Shown here piece after piece: positions 1-9,736 of a DNA stretch of 64,000 bases; positions within the stretch are counted from its first letter, which is position 1, and the number at the start of each line of letters is the position of its first letter. Origin of the DNA: Caulobacteraceae bacterium (GTDB taxonomy: Bacteria > Pseudomonadota > Alphaproteobacteria > Caulobacterales > Caulobacteraceae); assembly GCA_019748095.1 (NCBI GenBank), contig JAIEQA010000048.1, forward strand, positions 1 to 64,000, in the 5' to 3' direction. The translations under genes and the position numbers were made by a program. The notes beneath the pieces are model-generated. The model was given only the letters and a program-made list of their open reading frames with translations, had not been told where the DNA came from and searched no databases.

Positions 1-476
1 AGATCGCCGGTCGAGGCCCCCATGAAGACCTTGATGCCACAGCAGCCGGGCAGACGTTCCAGCTCGCCCAGATGGGCCGCATTGGCGTGGGTGCCGCCGA
101 TATAGAAGGCGTGGTCGGTCCACATCCGGTCGCGCGCCCGGGCCAGTTTGTCGGCGAGGGTGGCGGGATCGGTGGTGTTCGGCTCGGTGTTGGGCATCTC
201 GAACACGGCGACGACACCGCCGAGCGCTGCGGCGCGCGATCCGGTCTCGAGATCTTCCTTCCACTCCAGTCCGGGCTCGCGGAAATGGACCTGGGTGTCG
301 ATCACGCCGGGCAGGACGGTCAGACCCGTGGCATCGACCACCTCTCCGGCCGAGGCCTGGCCCAGATCCCCGATGTCGATGATCCGGCCGCCCCGGATCC
401 CGACATCGGCCATGCCGCGACCGGCGTGATTTACCACCTCGCCACCGCGCACGATCAGGTCATAGGTCCGGGTCAT
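1..476 (-). CDS. pyrC: Dihydroorotase, N-terminal part (cut by window edge)
   Basis: The gene reads leftwards from an ATG at 476 and runs off the window, so only about 158 N-terminal residues are present. They begin MTRTYDLIVRGG, the beta-sandwich start of an amidohydrolase, and reach the metal motif DTQVHFREPG at about residues 60-69. Class I dihydroorotases interconvert carbamoyl aspartate and dihydroorotate in pyrimidine synthesis. The first His of the usual HxH zinc pair is Gln here; this DxQVHFREPG form is a known variant in some dihydroorotases, so it need not mean an inactive enzyme. An allantoinase or hydantoinase is possible, but FREPG and the following EMPNT stretch favour dihydroorotase. 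Confidence 0.8.
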   Translation of the reverse strand, partial: MTRTYDLIVRGGEVVNHAGRGMADVGIRGGRIIDIGDLGQASAGEVVDATGLTVLPGVIDTQVHFREPGLEWKEDLETGSRAAALGGVVAVFEMPNTEPNTTDPATLADKLARARDRMWTDHAFYIGGTHANAAHLGELERLPGCCGIKVFMGASTGD

Positions 477-500
477 CGAAGGCTCCGCCAAAGAAATAGG

Positions 501-580
501 GTCCGGATGGTCCGGATGGTCCGGGTCCGATGGGCCGGATGATGCAAAAAACAGAGTCCACTGAGTCCACTGAGTCCGGA
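501..580. repeat. Two short 9-bp tandem repeat tracts
   Basis: Just upstream of the dihydroorotase gene the unit gtccggatg is repeated from 501 (two perfect copies and a decayed third). From 554 a second unit, gagtccact, is repeated (two perfect copies and a partial third). They lie in the 157-bp gap between the dihydroorotase start and the glycosyltransferase stop. No function is apparent; they could be slippage-prone microsatellite sequence in the 5' region of the dihydroorotase gene. Confidence 0.6.
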
Positions 581-633
581 TCACCAGCGGCCGAGCTGAC
601 ATTATAGGGCCACGGGAAGCAGTGCCGCATCGA

Positions 634-1590
634 TCAGGTGGATTTTTTTTCAAGCAGCAGGATCGCAGCCTTCAGGACACGTTCGGCAGGAAGACCCATC
701 ATATGCTGGATGGCCTGGTTGAGGCGTGGATCGACGGCCCGGAACTCGTCCAGAGTGCGTTCGCCCCGGATCGAGACCCCGCCCCATGGACCGACCCGGG
801 AATCGTCGGACGGACCGAAAACCCCGACGGACGGGACCCCTGCGGCAACGGCCAACTGGGTCCAGAGTGAATCCGCGCCGATATAGAGGCTGGCGCGCGA
901 CAGGGCCGCGGCCGTCTGCAGCCGGGTCAACCGACCCTGAAGCTCGATCACCCGCGTGCGGGGCACCGCAAGGCGAATGGCGTGGGCGGCGTCACGGTCC
1001 GCCTCCTCGCCCACGATCATCAGCCGGCCGCCTGCGAGAGCCCCACCCTCGGCGAGCAGGGGGGCCGCGACCCGGGCGTAGCGTTCGGCCGGCCAACGCT
1101 TGCCGATCCAGTCAGCGCCGGGGGCGACCGCCAGGATCGGCCCCTCACCCGCGCCGATGAGGGTGTCGGCCGCAGCGCGGGTCTCATCGCCAAAGAACAA
1201 CCGGGGGGCGGGCACAGTGTCCAGTTGCAGCACCCGGGCGGCCAGTTCGACGGCGTGAAGGCCGGGCTGGTCCGGGCCGCGCACGGCCCGCTTCTGGCGC
1301 TGCAGGCGTTCGGAGAATTTCGTGCCGCGCATGTCCACGACCAGGCCCCAGCGGGTAGTGCGGACCTGGTTCCACAGGGCGATCCAGTCCCAGCGGCCGG
1401 TCCGGTCCAGCACGATCAACCGATGAAGGCGCGGCGTATCGGCGAAAAGGGGGGCCGAAGCGGCCGAGCCGACGACGGTAAAGTCGGCGTGCGGAACCGC
1501 GTCGACCAGATGGGCGAGTACCCCGGACGACAGCACGGCGGCCTCGGCGTCGGCCTCGGCGATATAGAGAATCGGAAAACGGGCACTCAT
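634..1590 (-). CDS. Glycosyltransferase family 9 (heptosyltransferase-like)
   Basis: A 318-residue protein beginning MSARFPILYIAEADAEA; the reading frame is open further upstream, but this ATG fits the fold. It has the two-Rossmann (GT-B) organisation of ADP-heptose:LPS heptosyltransferases. The C-terminal donor-binding segment reads GADSLWTQLAVAAG followed by VGVFGPSDDSRVGPWG, matching the family pattern GpDtg.mHlAaalg..vvaLFGptdp. The expected role is transfer of a heptose or related sugar during cell-envelope polysaccharide or LPS core synthesis at the inner membrane. It is divergent from ygfZ and stands alone, so its acceptor cannot be told. Confidence 0.75.
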   Translation of the reverse strand: MSARFPILYIAEADAEAAVLSSGVLAHLVDAVPHADFTVVGSAASAPLFADTPRLHRLIVLDRTGRWDWIALWNQVRTTRWGLVVDMRGTKFSERLQRQKRAVRGPDQPGLHAVELAARVLQLDTVPAPRLFFGDETRAAADTLIGAGEGPILAVAPGADWIGKRWPAERYARVAAPLLAEGGALAGGRLMIVGEEADRDAAHAIRLAVPRTRVIELQGRLTRLQTAAALSRASLYIGADSLWTQLAVAAGVPSVGVFGPSDDSRVGPWGGVSIRGERTLDEFRAVDPRLNQAIQHMMGLPAERVLKAAILLLEKKST

Positions 1591-1686
1591 GTCGTGGCGG
1601 TATACGGATGATCTTGCGGCGGAGGTGAGGCGGAGACGCAGGGTTGCCCCTCCCTTCAACGCGCGCGGCCCCCTATCTTTCCCCCC

Positions 1687-2511
1687 ATGACCGATTGCAT
1701 CGCCCGACTGTCCGACCGCGCCCTGATCCGGGTGAGCGGGCCGGACGCCAAACCCTTCCTGCACAATCTGCTGACCCAGGATGTGGAGGGCCTGAGGCCG
1801 GGCGAGGTCCGGTTCGGGGCGATGCTGTCGCCGCCCGGGCGGCTGCTGTTCGACCTGTTCCTGTGGGGCGAGGCGGACGGGGTGGTGCTGGACGTGGCGG
1901 CGGACCGGCGCGAGGCGCTGATGACGCGGCTATCGATGTACCGGCTGAGGGCGCAGGTGGAGATCTCCGCGGACGACCGGCCGGTGATGGTCAGCTGGCC
2001 GGGCGTGGCCGGAGGGTTCACCGCCGATCCCCGTCTGGCCGCGCTCGGCGGGCGGGCCCTCGGCGAGCGGACGACGGATGCCGATGAGGACGGCTGGGAC
2101 GCGCACCGTCTGGCGGTCGGGGTTCCCGATCCGGCGGCAGACGGGGGTTCGGACAGCACCTATCCGATCGAGGCCAATTTCGACCTGCTGAACGGCATCG
2201 ATTTCCGGAAGGGCTGTTTCGTCGGCCAGGAAACGACCAGCCGGATGAAACGGCGGGGCGAGATCAAGAAGCGCATGCTGCCGATCGCGTTTGAGGGCCC
2301 CGCCCCGGCCCCGGGGACGGAGGTGCTGAACGGCGAGCTGCGGGCGGGGCAGGTGCTGACCGGCCGCGACGGCGGGGCCATGGCCCTGCTGCGGCTGGAC
2401 CGTCTGGAGGGGACGCTGACGGCGGACGGACGGGCGGTAACGGCGCGGCGGCCGGCGTGGATGGCAGGAAGCGAGCCGCCTCCGATCGCTGCAGCCACCT
2501 CAAGCGACTGA
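1687..2511 (+). CDS. ygfZ: YgfZ/GcvT-domain folate-binding protein
   Basis: A 274-residue protein with the GcvT-like fold. The family signature K-G-C-[FYW]-x-G-Q-E appears as KGCFVGQETTSRMK at about residue 175. YgfZ (IbaG/CAF17 type) proteins bind tetrahydrofolate and help maintain certain Fe-S enzymes, including the tRNA-thiolating MiaB. The preceding segment FDLLNGIDF also matches the family. The ATG at 1687 lies 97 bp from the divergent glycosyltransferase start, leaving room for two promoters. Confidence 0.88.
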   Translation: MTDCIARLSDRALIRVSGPDAKPFLHNLLTQDVEGLRPGEVRFGAMLSPPGRLLFDLFLWGEADGVVLDVAADRREALMTRLSMYRLRAQVEISADDRPVMVSWPGVAGGFTADPRLAALGGRALGERTTDADEDGWDAHRLAVGVPDPAADGGSDSTYPIEANFDLLNGIDFRKGCFVGQETTSRMKRRGEIKKRMLPIAFEGPAPAPGTEVLNGELRAGQVLTGRDGGAMALLRLDRLEGTLTADGRAVTARRPAWMAGSEPPPIAAATSSD

Positions 2512-2599
2512 TTCAGGCCATCTCACAGACCTCAACACGCATTTGCGACGGGTCGAGGCGTGGTTGACACTCCAGCTCTGCATTTGCGAGCGTCGATCC

Positions 2600-2863
2600 A
2601 TGCTTGAGCCGCTGATGTTTCTCATTCTGGGGACCGTGATGGCGCTTTGGCCGGGTCGATGGGTCTTTGGGTCAAGCACGGTTCGCGCCCGAAGACTGCG
2701 CGAGATCGACGAAGGGGCGGACGAGAGATACTTCGAAGAGCGGCGAGAGTTGACGGAATATGTGCCCTCGCCCCGCTTCCTGCTGCCCTGGCGCATCATC
2801 GGAGCCGTGACTGCCATCGGGGCCGCCGGTGTATTGATCGTGCGGTCCGGGATCGCGGGTTAG
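2600..2863 (+). CDS. Small two-helix membrane protein of unknown function
   Basis: 87 residues from ATG 2600; a longer version from a TTG at 2543 is less likely. There is a hydrophobic stretch at the N terminus (MLEPLMFLILGTVMALWPG) and another near the C terminus (IIGAVTAIGAAGVLIV), separated by a charged segment with REIDEGADERYFEERREL. No family is recognised. It follows ygfZ by 88 bp and may be in the same transcript. Confidence 0.5.
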   Translation: MLEPLMFLILGTVMALWPGRWVFGSSTVRARRLREIDEGADERYFEERRELTEYVPSPRFLLPWRIIGAVTAIGAAGVLIVRSGIAG

Positions 2864-2919
2864 GTTCGGCCCCTTCCTTCAAGGCGATCCGCATGGGGGG
2901 CCGGAGGCTCGAGGGCGTG

Positions 2920-3471
2920 TCACTCCAGACCGCTCAATCCCCACAGGCCAAGGACTCCGAGCCCGTTGGCGGCGAAGTGAATCGCAACAATCAGCCAGAA
3001 GCCAGGCCATAGCTGCCCCCGGAGCATCCAGTGGTGCTGGATCACGGCCATCAGGGCGAAGAACGGCGCAACGGCCAGTGAAAGCGGGCCAAGGCCATGA
3101 AGCGGCACGGAAGCAAACGCACAGGTCAGGGCAGTCGCCCATACAGGCCATCCCCATCCCGACCGGTGCCCCAGAAGCCAGACGAGGAAAAGAATACCGA
3201 TCGACTCCGTAAGCGGGGCGAACACAAGCGCCACGAAGACCCACTCCGCGTCGAGGACGTCGGTCAGGCCACTGAACTTTTCCATTGCCGCAGTCTCAGC
3301 CGACCCAGTGGCCGCCACCAGAAGGATCGCCAAACCGAGGATGATGAGGGACAGTCGCCCCACGATAACGGCCCACAGCAGCGTGCGAACCCAGCGGTCA
3401 GAACGTCCGGTCAGGTCGTTCCAGAAGCCCGTCGGCTTGTCGGCGTCATGAGCGTTTTCCCCGGCGTTCAT
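2920..3471 (-). CDS. Multi-span membrane protein, weakly CPBP-protease-like
   Basis: A 183-residue protein with a polar N terminus (about 25 residues) followed by five or six hydrophobic segments. APLTESIGILFLVW and later PLHGLGP and HFAANGLG loosely resemble the Glu, His and His/Asn motifs of CPBP intramembrane metalloproteases. The paired EE of motif 1 is missing (only one Glu), so a protease activity is not claimed. It is convergent with the small gene at 2600 and divergent from tag. Confidence 0.6.
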   Translation of the reverse strand: MNAGENAHDADKPTGFWNDLTGRSDRWVRTLLWAVIVGRLSLIILGLAILLVAATGSAETAAMEKFSGLTDVLDAEWVFVALVFAPLTESIGILFLVWLLGHRSGWGWPVWATALTCAFASVPLHGLGPLSLAVAPFFALMAVIQHHWMLRGQLWPGFWLIVAIHFAANGLGVLGLWGLSGLE

Positions 3472-3589
3472 GGCAGCACTGGAGCATGGTCCGGTTGCGT
3501 TTGGCTACGGCACCGGGGCCCGTGACGCATCGCCGGTGACCGAAAAACACACTCGGGCAACGGGCGCGTACGAGTGCTACCCTGCCCCA

Positions 3590-4177
3590 ATGCCGGACTC
3601 ACTTCATCGCTGTTCCTGGTGCGGGACCGACCCGCTGTATGTCGCCTATCACGACACCGAATGGGGCGTGCCGGAGCATGACGCGCGGGCGTTGTGGGAG
3701 AAGCTGGTGCTGGACGGGTTCCAGGCCGGGCTGGCCTGGATCACCATACTGAGGAAGCGTGAGAGCCTGAGGGCTGCCTTCGCCGGGTTCGATCCGGAGG
3801 TGGTGGCCGGGTTCGGCGAGGCCGACCGGGCGCGGCTGATGGCCGATCCGGGGATCATACGCTCGGGGGCCAAGATCGATGCGGCGATCCGGGGCGCGCA
3901 GGTGTTTGTCGAGATGCGGGATCGGGGCGAGGACTTCTCCGGGTGGCTGTGGAGCTTCGTCGACGGACGACCGGTGCAGACCGCGCCCGCGACACGGGCC
4001 GAGGTTCCGGCGCAGACGCCGGTGTCGGTGGACATGGCCAGGGCCCTGAAGGCCCGGGGCTTCGGCTTCTGCGGCCCGGTCATCACCTATGCCTTCATGC
4101 AGGCGACCGGGATGGTGAACGACCATGTCGCGGGCTGCTTCCGCTGCGAGGAGGTCCGGGCTATGGGCGGGGCGTGA
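3590..4177 (+). CDS. tag: DNA-3-methyladenine glycosylase I
   Basis: A 195-residue protein beginning [22 protein letters not shown]. Tag removes 3-methyladenine from alkylated DNA in base-excision repair. Diagnostic features are the N-terminal RCSWC zinc ligands, YHDTEWGVP, the segment [18 protein letters not shown], and the C-terminal [11 protein letters not shown] carrying the remaining His and Cys zinc ligands. Length is normal. The ATG at 3590 is chosen because homology begins there, although the frame is open to 3470. The stop overlaps a GTG that could start rnhB. Confidence 0.93.
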   Translation: MPDSLHRCSWCGTDPLYVAYHDTEWGVPEHDARALWEKLVLDGFQAGLAWITILRKRESLRAAFAGFDPEVVAGFGEADRARLMADPGIIRSGAKIDAAIRGAQVFVEMRDRGEDFSGWLWSFVDGRPVQTAPATRAEVPAQTPVSVDMARALKARGFGFCGPVITYAFMQATGMVNDHVAGCFRCEEVRAMGGA

Positions 4178-4224
4178 CGGGCAAGACGACATCGAAGACG
4201 AGGACGGCGCGGGCGGTTCCGACG

Positions 4225-4824
4225 ATGGCGCTGGAGACCCGGCTGGCCGCGCGGGTCGGCGGGCCGGTGTGCGGGGTGGATGAGGCCGGACGCGGACCCT
4301 GGGCCGGGCCGGTCTCGGCCGGGGCCGTGATCCTGTCGGCCGACCATCTTCCGCCGGGCATCGACGATTCCAAGGCCCTGACGGCAGCGCGGCGGGAGGT
4401 GCTGGCGGTCGAAATCAAGCGCTGCGCCGTGGCCTGGGGCGTCGGCTTCGCCTCGGTCGAGGAGATCGAGGAAATGAACATCCTGCAGGCGACGGGCCTG
4501 GCCATGCGCCGGGCGATCGAGGCGCTGGCGGTCCAGCCGAAGGCGGCGCTGGTCGACGGCAACTACCGGTTCAAACTGCCCTGCGACGTGGAGACGGCGG
4601 TCGGGGGCGACGGGCGGTCACTGTCGATCGCGGCGGCGTCGATCCTGGCCAAGACGGCGCGGGATCAGGTGATGATCGAGATGGACGCGATCTATCCCGG
4701 CTACGGCTTTGCCGGGCACAAGGGTTACAATGCACCGGTCCACAGCGCGGCGCTGAAGGCCATGGGGCCCTGTGCCATCCACCGGCGGAGTTGGTCGCCG
4801 ATCCGGGCGCTACTGGAGGCCTAA
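4225..4824 (+). CDS. rnhB: Ribonuclease HII
   Basis: 199 residues from ATG 4225. RNase HII cleaves the RNA strand of RNA-DNA hybrids and initiates removal of single ribonucleotides from DNA. The motif [14 protein letters not shown], with the first catalytic Asp and Glu, lies at residues 17-30; DDSKALT and the later VDGNYRF and [14 protein letters not shown] follow in the usual order. A GTG at 4174 that overlaps the tag stop (GTGA) would add 17 residues and couple the two genes; conservation begins at [10 protein letters not shown], so the ATG is preferred. The stop overlaps the stop of the convergent small gene. Confidence 0.93.
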   Translation: MALETRLAARVGGPVCGVDEAGRGPWAGPVSAGAVILSADHLPPGIDDSKALTAARREVLAVEIKRCAVAWGVGFASVEEIEEMNILQATGLAMRRAIEALAVQPKAALVDGNYRFKLPCDVETAVGGDGRSLSIAAASILAKTARDQVMIEMDAIYPGYGFAGHKGYNAPVHSAALKAMGPCAIHRRSWSPIRALLEA

Positions 4825-5096
4825 AAGGCGAGTAGGTTGCCCAGAAACGCGCCCATAAGGGCGGAAACGACAGCCCCGGCAGTGACGACGACCCAGCGTG
4901 GCAGCGGTTCGGCCTCGACCGGACGGGCGGACAGGGTGCGGGGGGCGATGGCGTCGGCGCGGGCGAGGAAGTCGTTGGCGGGGCGAGAGTCGAACCGGAT
5001 AGCGCCCGGCGCGCGCCAGGCGGCGGTCTGATACGCCGTGAGCGCGTCGCGGGCCTGCGACGGCCGGCCGGGTTGTTCATGCGGGTTCAGGGTCAT
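4821..5096 (-). CDS. Small tail-anchored hypothetical protein
   Basis: 91 residues beginning [20 protein letters not shown]. The N-terminal two thirds are polar and Ala/Arg-rich. The C terminus is one transmembrane helix ([19 protein letters not shown]) ending NLLAF, suggesting a C-tail-anchored inner-membrane protein. No family is recognised. It lies directly downstream of the DNA methyltransferase start region but is read separately, and its stop overlaps that of rnhB by 3 bp. Confidence 0.55.
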   Translation of the reverse strand: MTLNPHEQPGRPSQARDALTAYQTAAWRAPGAIRFDSRPANDFLARADAIAPRTLSARPVEAEPLPRWVVVTAGAVVSALMGAFLGNLLAF

Positions 5097-5151
5097 GCTG
5101 GGCGGGTCCCGGGATCTTAACAAGACATTGACACCCGCCCAGGCCGGGCGG

Positions 5152-6186
5152 TCAAGCGGCCAGGGCAATGGGCCGGTCGGTCACCACGAACAGATATTCG
5201 ACATTGCGCAGGCGGCCGATCGCCCCGACCTTCTCGCCCTTGGGATTGTGGATGCCGATCCGGGCCCCGACGTAGCGGGGCCGCGGAATCTCGACGACCC
5301 GGACATGGCCGCGCGCCGACAGCATGGCGACCAGCTGGTCGCGGCCCAGATAGCCCTCGTCATTGAAGGAGACGATCAGGTTGGGCGCGCGGATGGCGTC
5401 GACCACGGCCTGCAGCGCCGGGCCGATGCCGGGCTTCGAGTTGAAGGCGCTCTTCCTCGTCTTCACATCGATCCGCTTGTTGGCGATGCCGTAGGTCTCG
5501 GGCCGGTCCCACAGGATCAGGCTTTCCCAGACATGGTAGTTCCCGAGGTAGGAATGCTGGTTGTAGGGCGGATCCAGATAGACGAGGTCGCCGTCGAAGA
5601 CCGCAGCGATCTCCAGTGCCTCGGCGCGGGTGGCGCGGCAGGGACCGGCGGCGACGGCGGGCTGGAGCGCGGGCATGCGGAGTGCCAACGGCCTCAGTGC
5701 CCGGGGGGCCCAGGACTTCATATAGGCCATCTGCAGGCCGGCCGTGGAATCGACCCGGTCTGCGGCCTCCATCAGGCTGACGAGGGCGATGGCCTTCAGC
5801 TCCGGCTCCAGCCCCATGGCCTCGATGCGATCGCGGATGGCGTCGATAAGGGCCCCGTTCTCCGGGGTGAAGTAGCGGGCGTCCTCGCAGAAGGCCTTCG
5901 TGAACCAGCCGGGTGCAGGCGGGGTGGTGGCCAGATCGGCGAGCACGGCCGTGGCCCGGTCCTGCCACTGATCGCGGTCAGCCTGGACATAGGTGGTGGC
6001 GAGGGTGTGGGCATAGGCGTTGTGGTCGTTGGACCAGACCCGGAACCCCTGCCCCTTCAGCGCATGACCGACGCGGGCGGAGCCGGAGAACAGATCACAG
6101 ACATGGCCGCCGTCGGGCAGCAGGGCGCGGATCGCCGAGGTGATCGGTTCGATCAGGGCACGCTTGGAGCCGAGGTATTTGATCAT
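5152..6186 (-). CDS. Adenine-specific DNA methyltransferase (D12 class)
   Basis: A 344-residue protein from ATG 6186 (MIKYLGSKRALIEP). It has the Dam-like order of motifs: KYLGSKR near the N terminus, the AdoMet-binding DLFSGSARVG at 31-40, and the catalytic DPPYNQHSYLG at about 205. It should transfer methyl groups to the N6 of adenine in a specific DNA sequence. No restriction endonuclease gene lies beside it, so it appears to be an orphan methylase. Its target cannot be read from sequence; it is not CcrM, which is a different class. Confidence 0.85.
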   Translation of the reverse strand: MIKYLGSKRALIEPITSAIRALLPDGGHVCDLFSGSARVGHALKGQGFRVWSNDHNAYAHTLATTYVQADRDQWQDRATAVLADLATTPPAPGWFTKAFCEDARYFTPENGALIDAIRDRIEAMGLEPELKAIALVSLMEAADRVDSTAGLQMAYMKSWAPRALRPLALRMPALQPAVAAGPCRATRAEALEIAAVFDGDLVYLDPPYNQHSYLGNYHVWESLILWDRPETYGIANKRIDVKTRKSAFNSKPGIGPALQAVVDAIRAPNLIVSFNDEGYLGRDQLVAMLSARGHVRVVEIPRPRYVGARIGIHNPKGEKVGAIGRLRNVEYLFVVTDRPIALAA

Positions 6187-6192
6187 GGGTGA

Positions 6193-6366
6193 ACACCCCT
6201 CCCCCGGCGGGAGAGGGAGACTGCGCACGATGGCGCAGCCGTCGTCCTGGCGCGCTCGGGTGAGGGGTTACGGTGGCTGATCGTCGACATCCGTCCCCTC
6301 ACCCTTTCGCACAAGGACGATCACTCGCGTGATCGTGTGCTCAAGCCCTCTCCCTGTGGGAGAGGT
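6193..6366. repeat. Composite palindromic (REP-like) intergenic element
   Basis: The 180-bp gap between the methyltransferase start and the pyk stop is packed with inverted repeats: ctccc-N5-gggag near 6198, the pair gggtgagggg / cccctcaccc flanking the centre, gatcac-tcgc-gtgatc near 6320, and cctctccc-tgt-gggagagg next to the pyk stop. Similar GC-rich palindromes recur near 18.4, 59.3 and 62.7 kb, so this is a dispersed family. The last hairpin could also help end pyk transcription, though it has no long T tract. Confidence 0.7.
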
Positions 6367-7803
<1,437 letters not shown>

Positions 7804-7926
7804 GCGCTCTCACCCGTTGGCCGTTGACCGGCCGCGTTTCCCTGCCCCCTCTTGTGCCCACAAATCACAGCGGGGGTAAGGCCGGGGCCAGGCGGGAAAC
7901 AGGAAGTGAGTCCCTGTTACGTCCGT

Positions 7927-9594
7927 TCAGTCTGCAGCCGCGCAGGGGGCCGCGCCGAACAGGCCGAGGTCGAGGCAGCGGCCGTCGAGGTCTTCGGGGG
8001 TGTCCAGACCGATGGTCCGGGCCAGGGTCGGGGCAATGTCGATCGTGCGGATCGGCAGATAGCGCTCCTGGCCCGATCCCCCGGGCGACCAGAAGATGAT
8101 CGGCACGCGGCGGTCATAGTTCCACGGCGTTCCGTGGCCGGCGACATAGAGGCCGGCCCGGCCGGCACCGGGCGTCGTGCCGGGCTGCAGGGCGAGGAGA
8201 ATATCGGGCGAGCGGCCTTCAACGGCCCCAAGGCGCTGGCGCTCCAGCAGGGTCAGTTCTTCGGGACTGGCGTCATGCGCGGGGGCCGGGGCCGCAAGCG
8301 CCTGCTCTATGGTCCAGGCTCCGGCGACCGTCGGCTCCGCGCGCAAGGCCTCGACAGCGGCGGCGGCGATCCGGCCGCGCAGCGGCTGCGGCAGGGCGAT
8401 GTTGTCGGCGCCGACCACCATCACGCCGCTGCCGCCCTGGGTCAGAGGGCCGACAGCGAGGCCGAACTCCTCCCGCAGGGCCGCATTGATACGCCCCAGC
8501 AGGGCGGGATCACCGCGCTTCGCTTCGGAAAAGCCGCGCGTCGACTGGCGTTCGGGGAAATCGTTGCCGCCATGGTCGGCGGTCAGCACCACCAGCGCGC
8601 CGCCCGGGACCTGGGCGACCCGGTCGAGGAAGACGCCCAGGGCCTTGTCCAACCGGTACATCTGGTCGCACATCTCGGGCCCCTGATTGCCGAAGGTGTG
8701 GCCGATGCGATCGGTGGCGGACAGGCTGACGCCCAGCATGTCCGTCACGCCACGACGGCCCAGTTCGCGGCTGTCCAGCAGTTCGATCGCGGCCTCCAGC
8801 GTCAGTTCGTCAAGCTGGGGCGAGACATCAATCAGCAGCCGCTGCGGCGGCAAGGTCGCGCGGAAACTGGCCCCGCCGACGGTCCAGTCGGCTTCCAGCG
8901 CACGGCAGGTCTCGTCGGAATAGGTCCAGGACGGCGGCGTCGCCTGCAGGCGTGCGGAGATCCGGCCGTTGAGGTCGGCGACCGGGGCCAGGCGGGCCTC
9001 GGCGGCCTGGCCCGGCTCGACGTAGGTCGTGAAGCCAAATCCGACGGTGTACCAGAAGGCCCCGTCGCCCTGATGGCCGTTCAGGGTAATGGCCCCGCGG
9101 TCCTTGCCGGACACGGCATAGACCCGGCTCTGCGGGCTGACGGCCTTGAGCCAGTCGCCGAGGGTGGAGGCGGTCAGCTGGCCCGGGCCGACCGGGCCGT
9201 TGTCGGTGTTGCGGCCGTGGGCCAGCGTGTTCTCTGGTGCGGCGAGACAGTAGACCTCCTGTCCCGTCGTCCGGTCGATCCAGTCGTTGGCGGGGATGCC
9301 GGCACGCGCCGGGTTCAGGCCGGTCAGCACGGTGGCGTGTCCCGGGCAGGTTTCGGTCATGGCGTGCTGCTGGTAGCCGTTGGCATAGACCAGACCCTGA
9401 TCCGCAAGGGTCTTCAGGCCACCGGTGAAGCGGTCGCGATACTGGTTGAACAGGTCAGCGCTGAACTGGTCGACGACGATCGTGACGATCAGCGCCGGGG
9501 GACTGGCCTCGGTCGTCGGCTCAGGCGTCTGCGCCCGGGCCGCGAGCGGGGCAGCAGCGAGGGCCACACAGAGACTTGCGAGCAGACGGGACAT
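7927..9594 (-). CDS. Secreted PafA-like alkaline phosphatase
   Basis: A 555-residue precursor from ATG 9594 with a signal peptide (MSRLLASLCVALAAAPLAAR, cleavage near AQA/TPE). It resembles the PhoX-independent, Thr-nucleophile phosphatases PafA and SPAP. The nucleophile motif ETCPGHAT places Thr at 82, an Asn in PANDWID at 103, and Lys164/Arg166 in SGKDRGAI. Metal ligands are seen in SATDRIGHTFGN, TADHGGND and the C-terminal GHGTPWNYDRR. This closely matches the PafA active-site layout. The expected role is phosphate release from organic monoesters in the periplasm. It lies convergent-free behind the puf terminator on the same strand. Confidence 0.85.
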   Translation of the reverse strand: MSRLLASLCVALAAAPLAARAQTPEPTTEASPPALIVTIVVDQFSADLFNQYRDRFTGGLKTLADQGLVYANGYQQHAMTETCPGHATVLTGLNPARAGIPANDWIDRTTGQEVYCLAAPENTLAHGRNTDNGPVGPGQLTASTLGDWLKAVSPQSRVYAVSGKDRGAITLNGHQGDGAFWYTVGFGFTTYVEPGQAAEARLAPVADLNGRISARLQATPPSWTYSDETCRALEADWTVGGASFRATLPPQRLLIDVSPQLDELTLEAAIELLDSRELGRRGVTDMLGVSLSATDRIGHTFGNQGPEMCDQMYRLDKALGVFLDRVAQVPGGALVVLTADHGGNDFPERQSTRGFSEAKRGDPALLGRINAALREEFGLAVGPLTQGGSGVMVVGADNIALPQPLRGRIAAAAVEALRAEPTVAGAWTIEQALAAPAPAHDASPEELTLLERQRLGAVEGRSPDILLALQPGTTPGAGRAGLYVAGHGTPWNYDRRVPIIFWSPGGSGQERYLPIRTIDIAPTLARTIGLDTPEDLDGRCLDLGLFGAAPCAAAD

Positions 9595-9685
9595 CGCGAC
9601 ACCGGTTCGTTTGCGGGGCCTCCGCATAGCGCCCCTGTGTTGCGGCTCCAAGACGGGATCGGTCGTCAGCCCCGCCGACGCAGAC

Positions 9686-9716
9686 AAAAAGACGCGCCGG
9701 GTGAACCCGGCGCGTC
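9686..9716 (-). terminator. Rho-independent terminator of the puf operon
   Basis: A perfect 11-bp GC stem (gacgcgccggg / cccggcgcgtc, loop 9702-9705) sits 20 bp beyond the pufM stop. On the minus strand it is followed at once by TTTTT. It closes the crtF-bchCXYZ-pufBALM transcription unit and shows that no pufC or pufX follows pufM. The plus-strand side also has a short T run, so it may act in both directions. Confidence 0.92.
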
Positions 9717-9736
9717 CTGTTTTCGTGCGCGTTTGA

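Noticed and set aside
5038-6192. 384-codon plus-strand open frame
   Set aside because: Antisense to the DNA methyltransferase, which has clear catalytic motifs.
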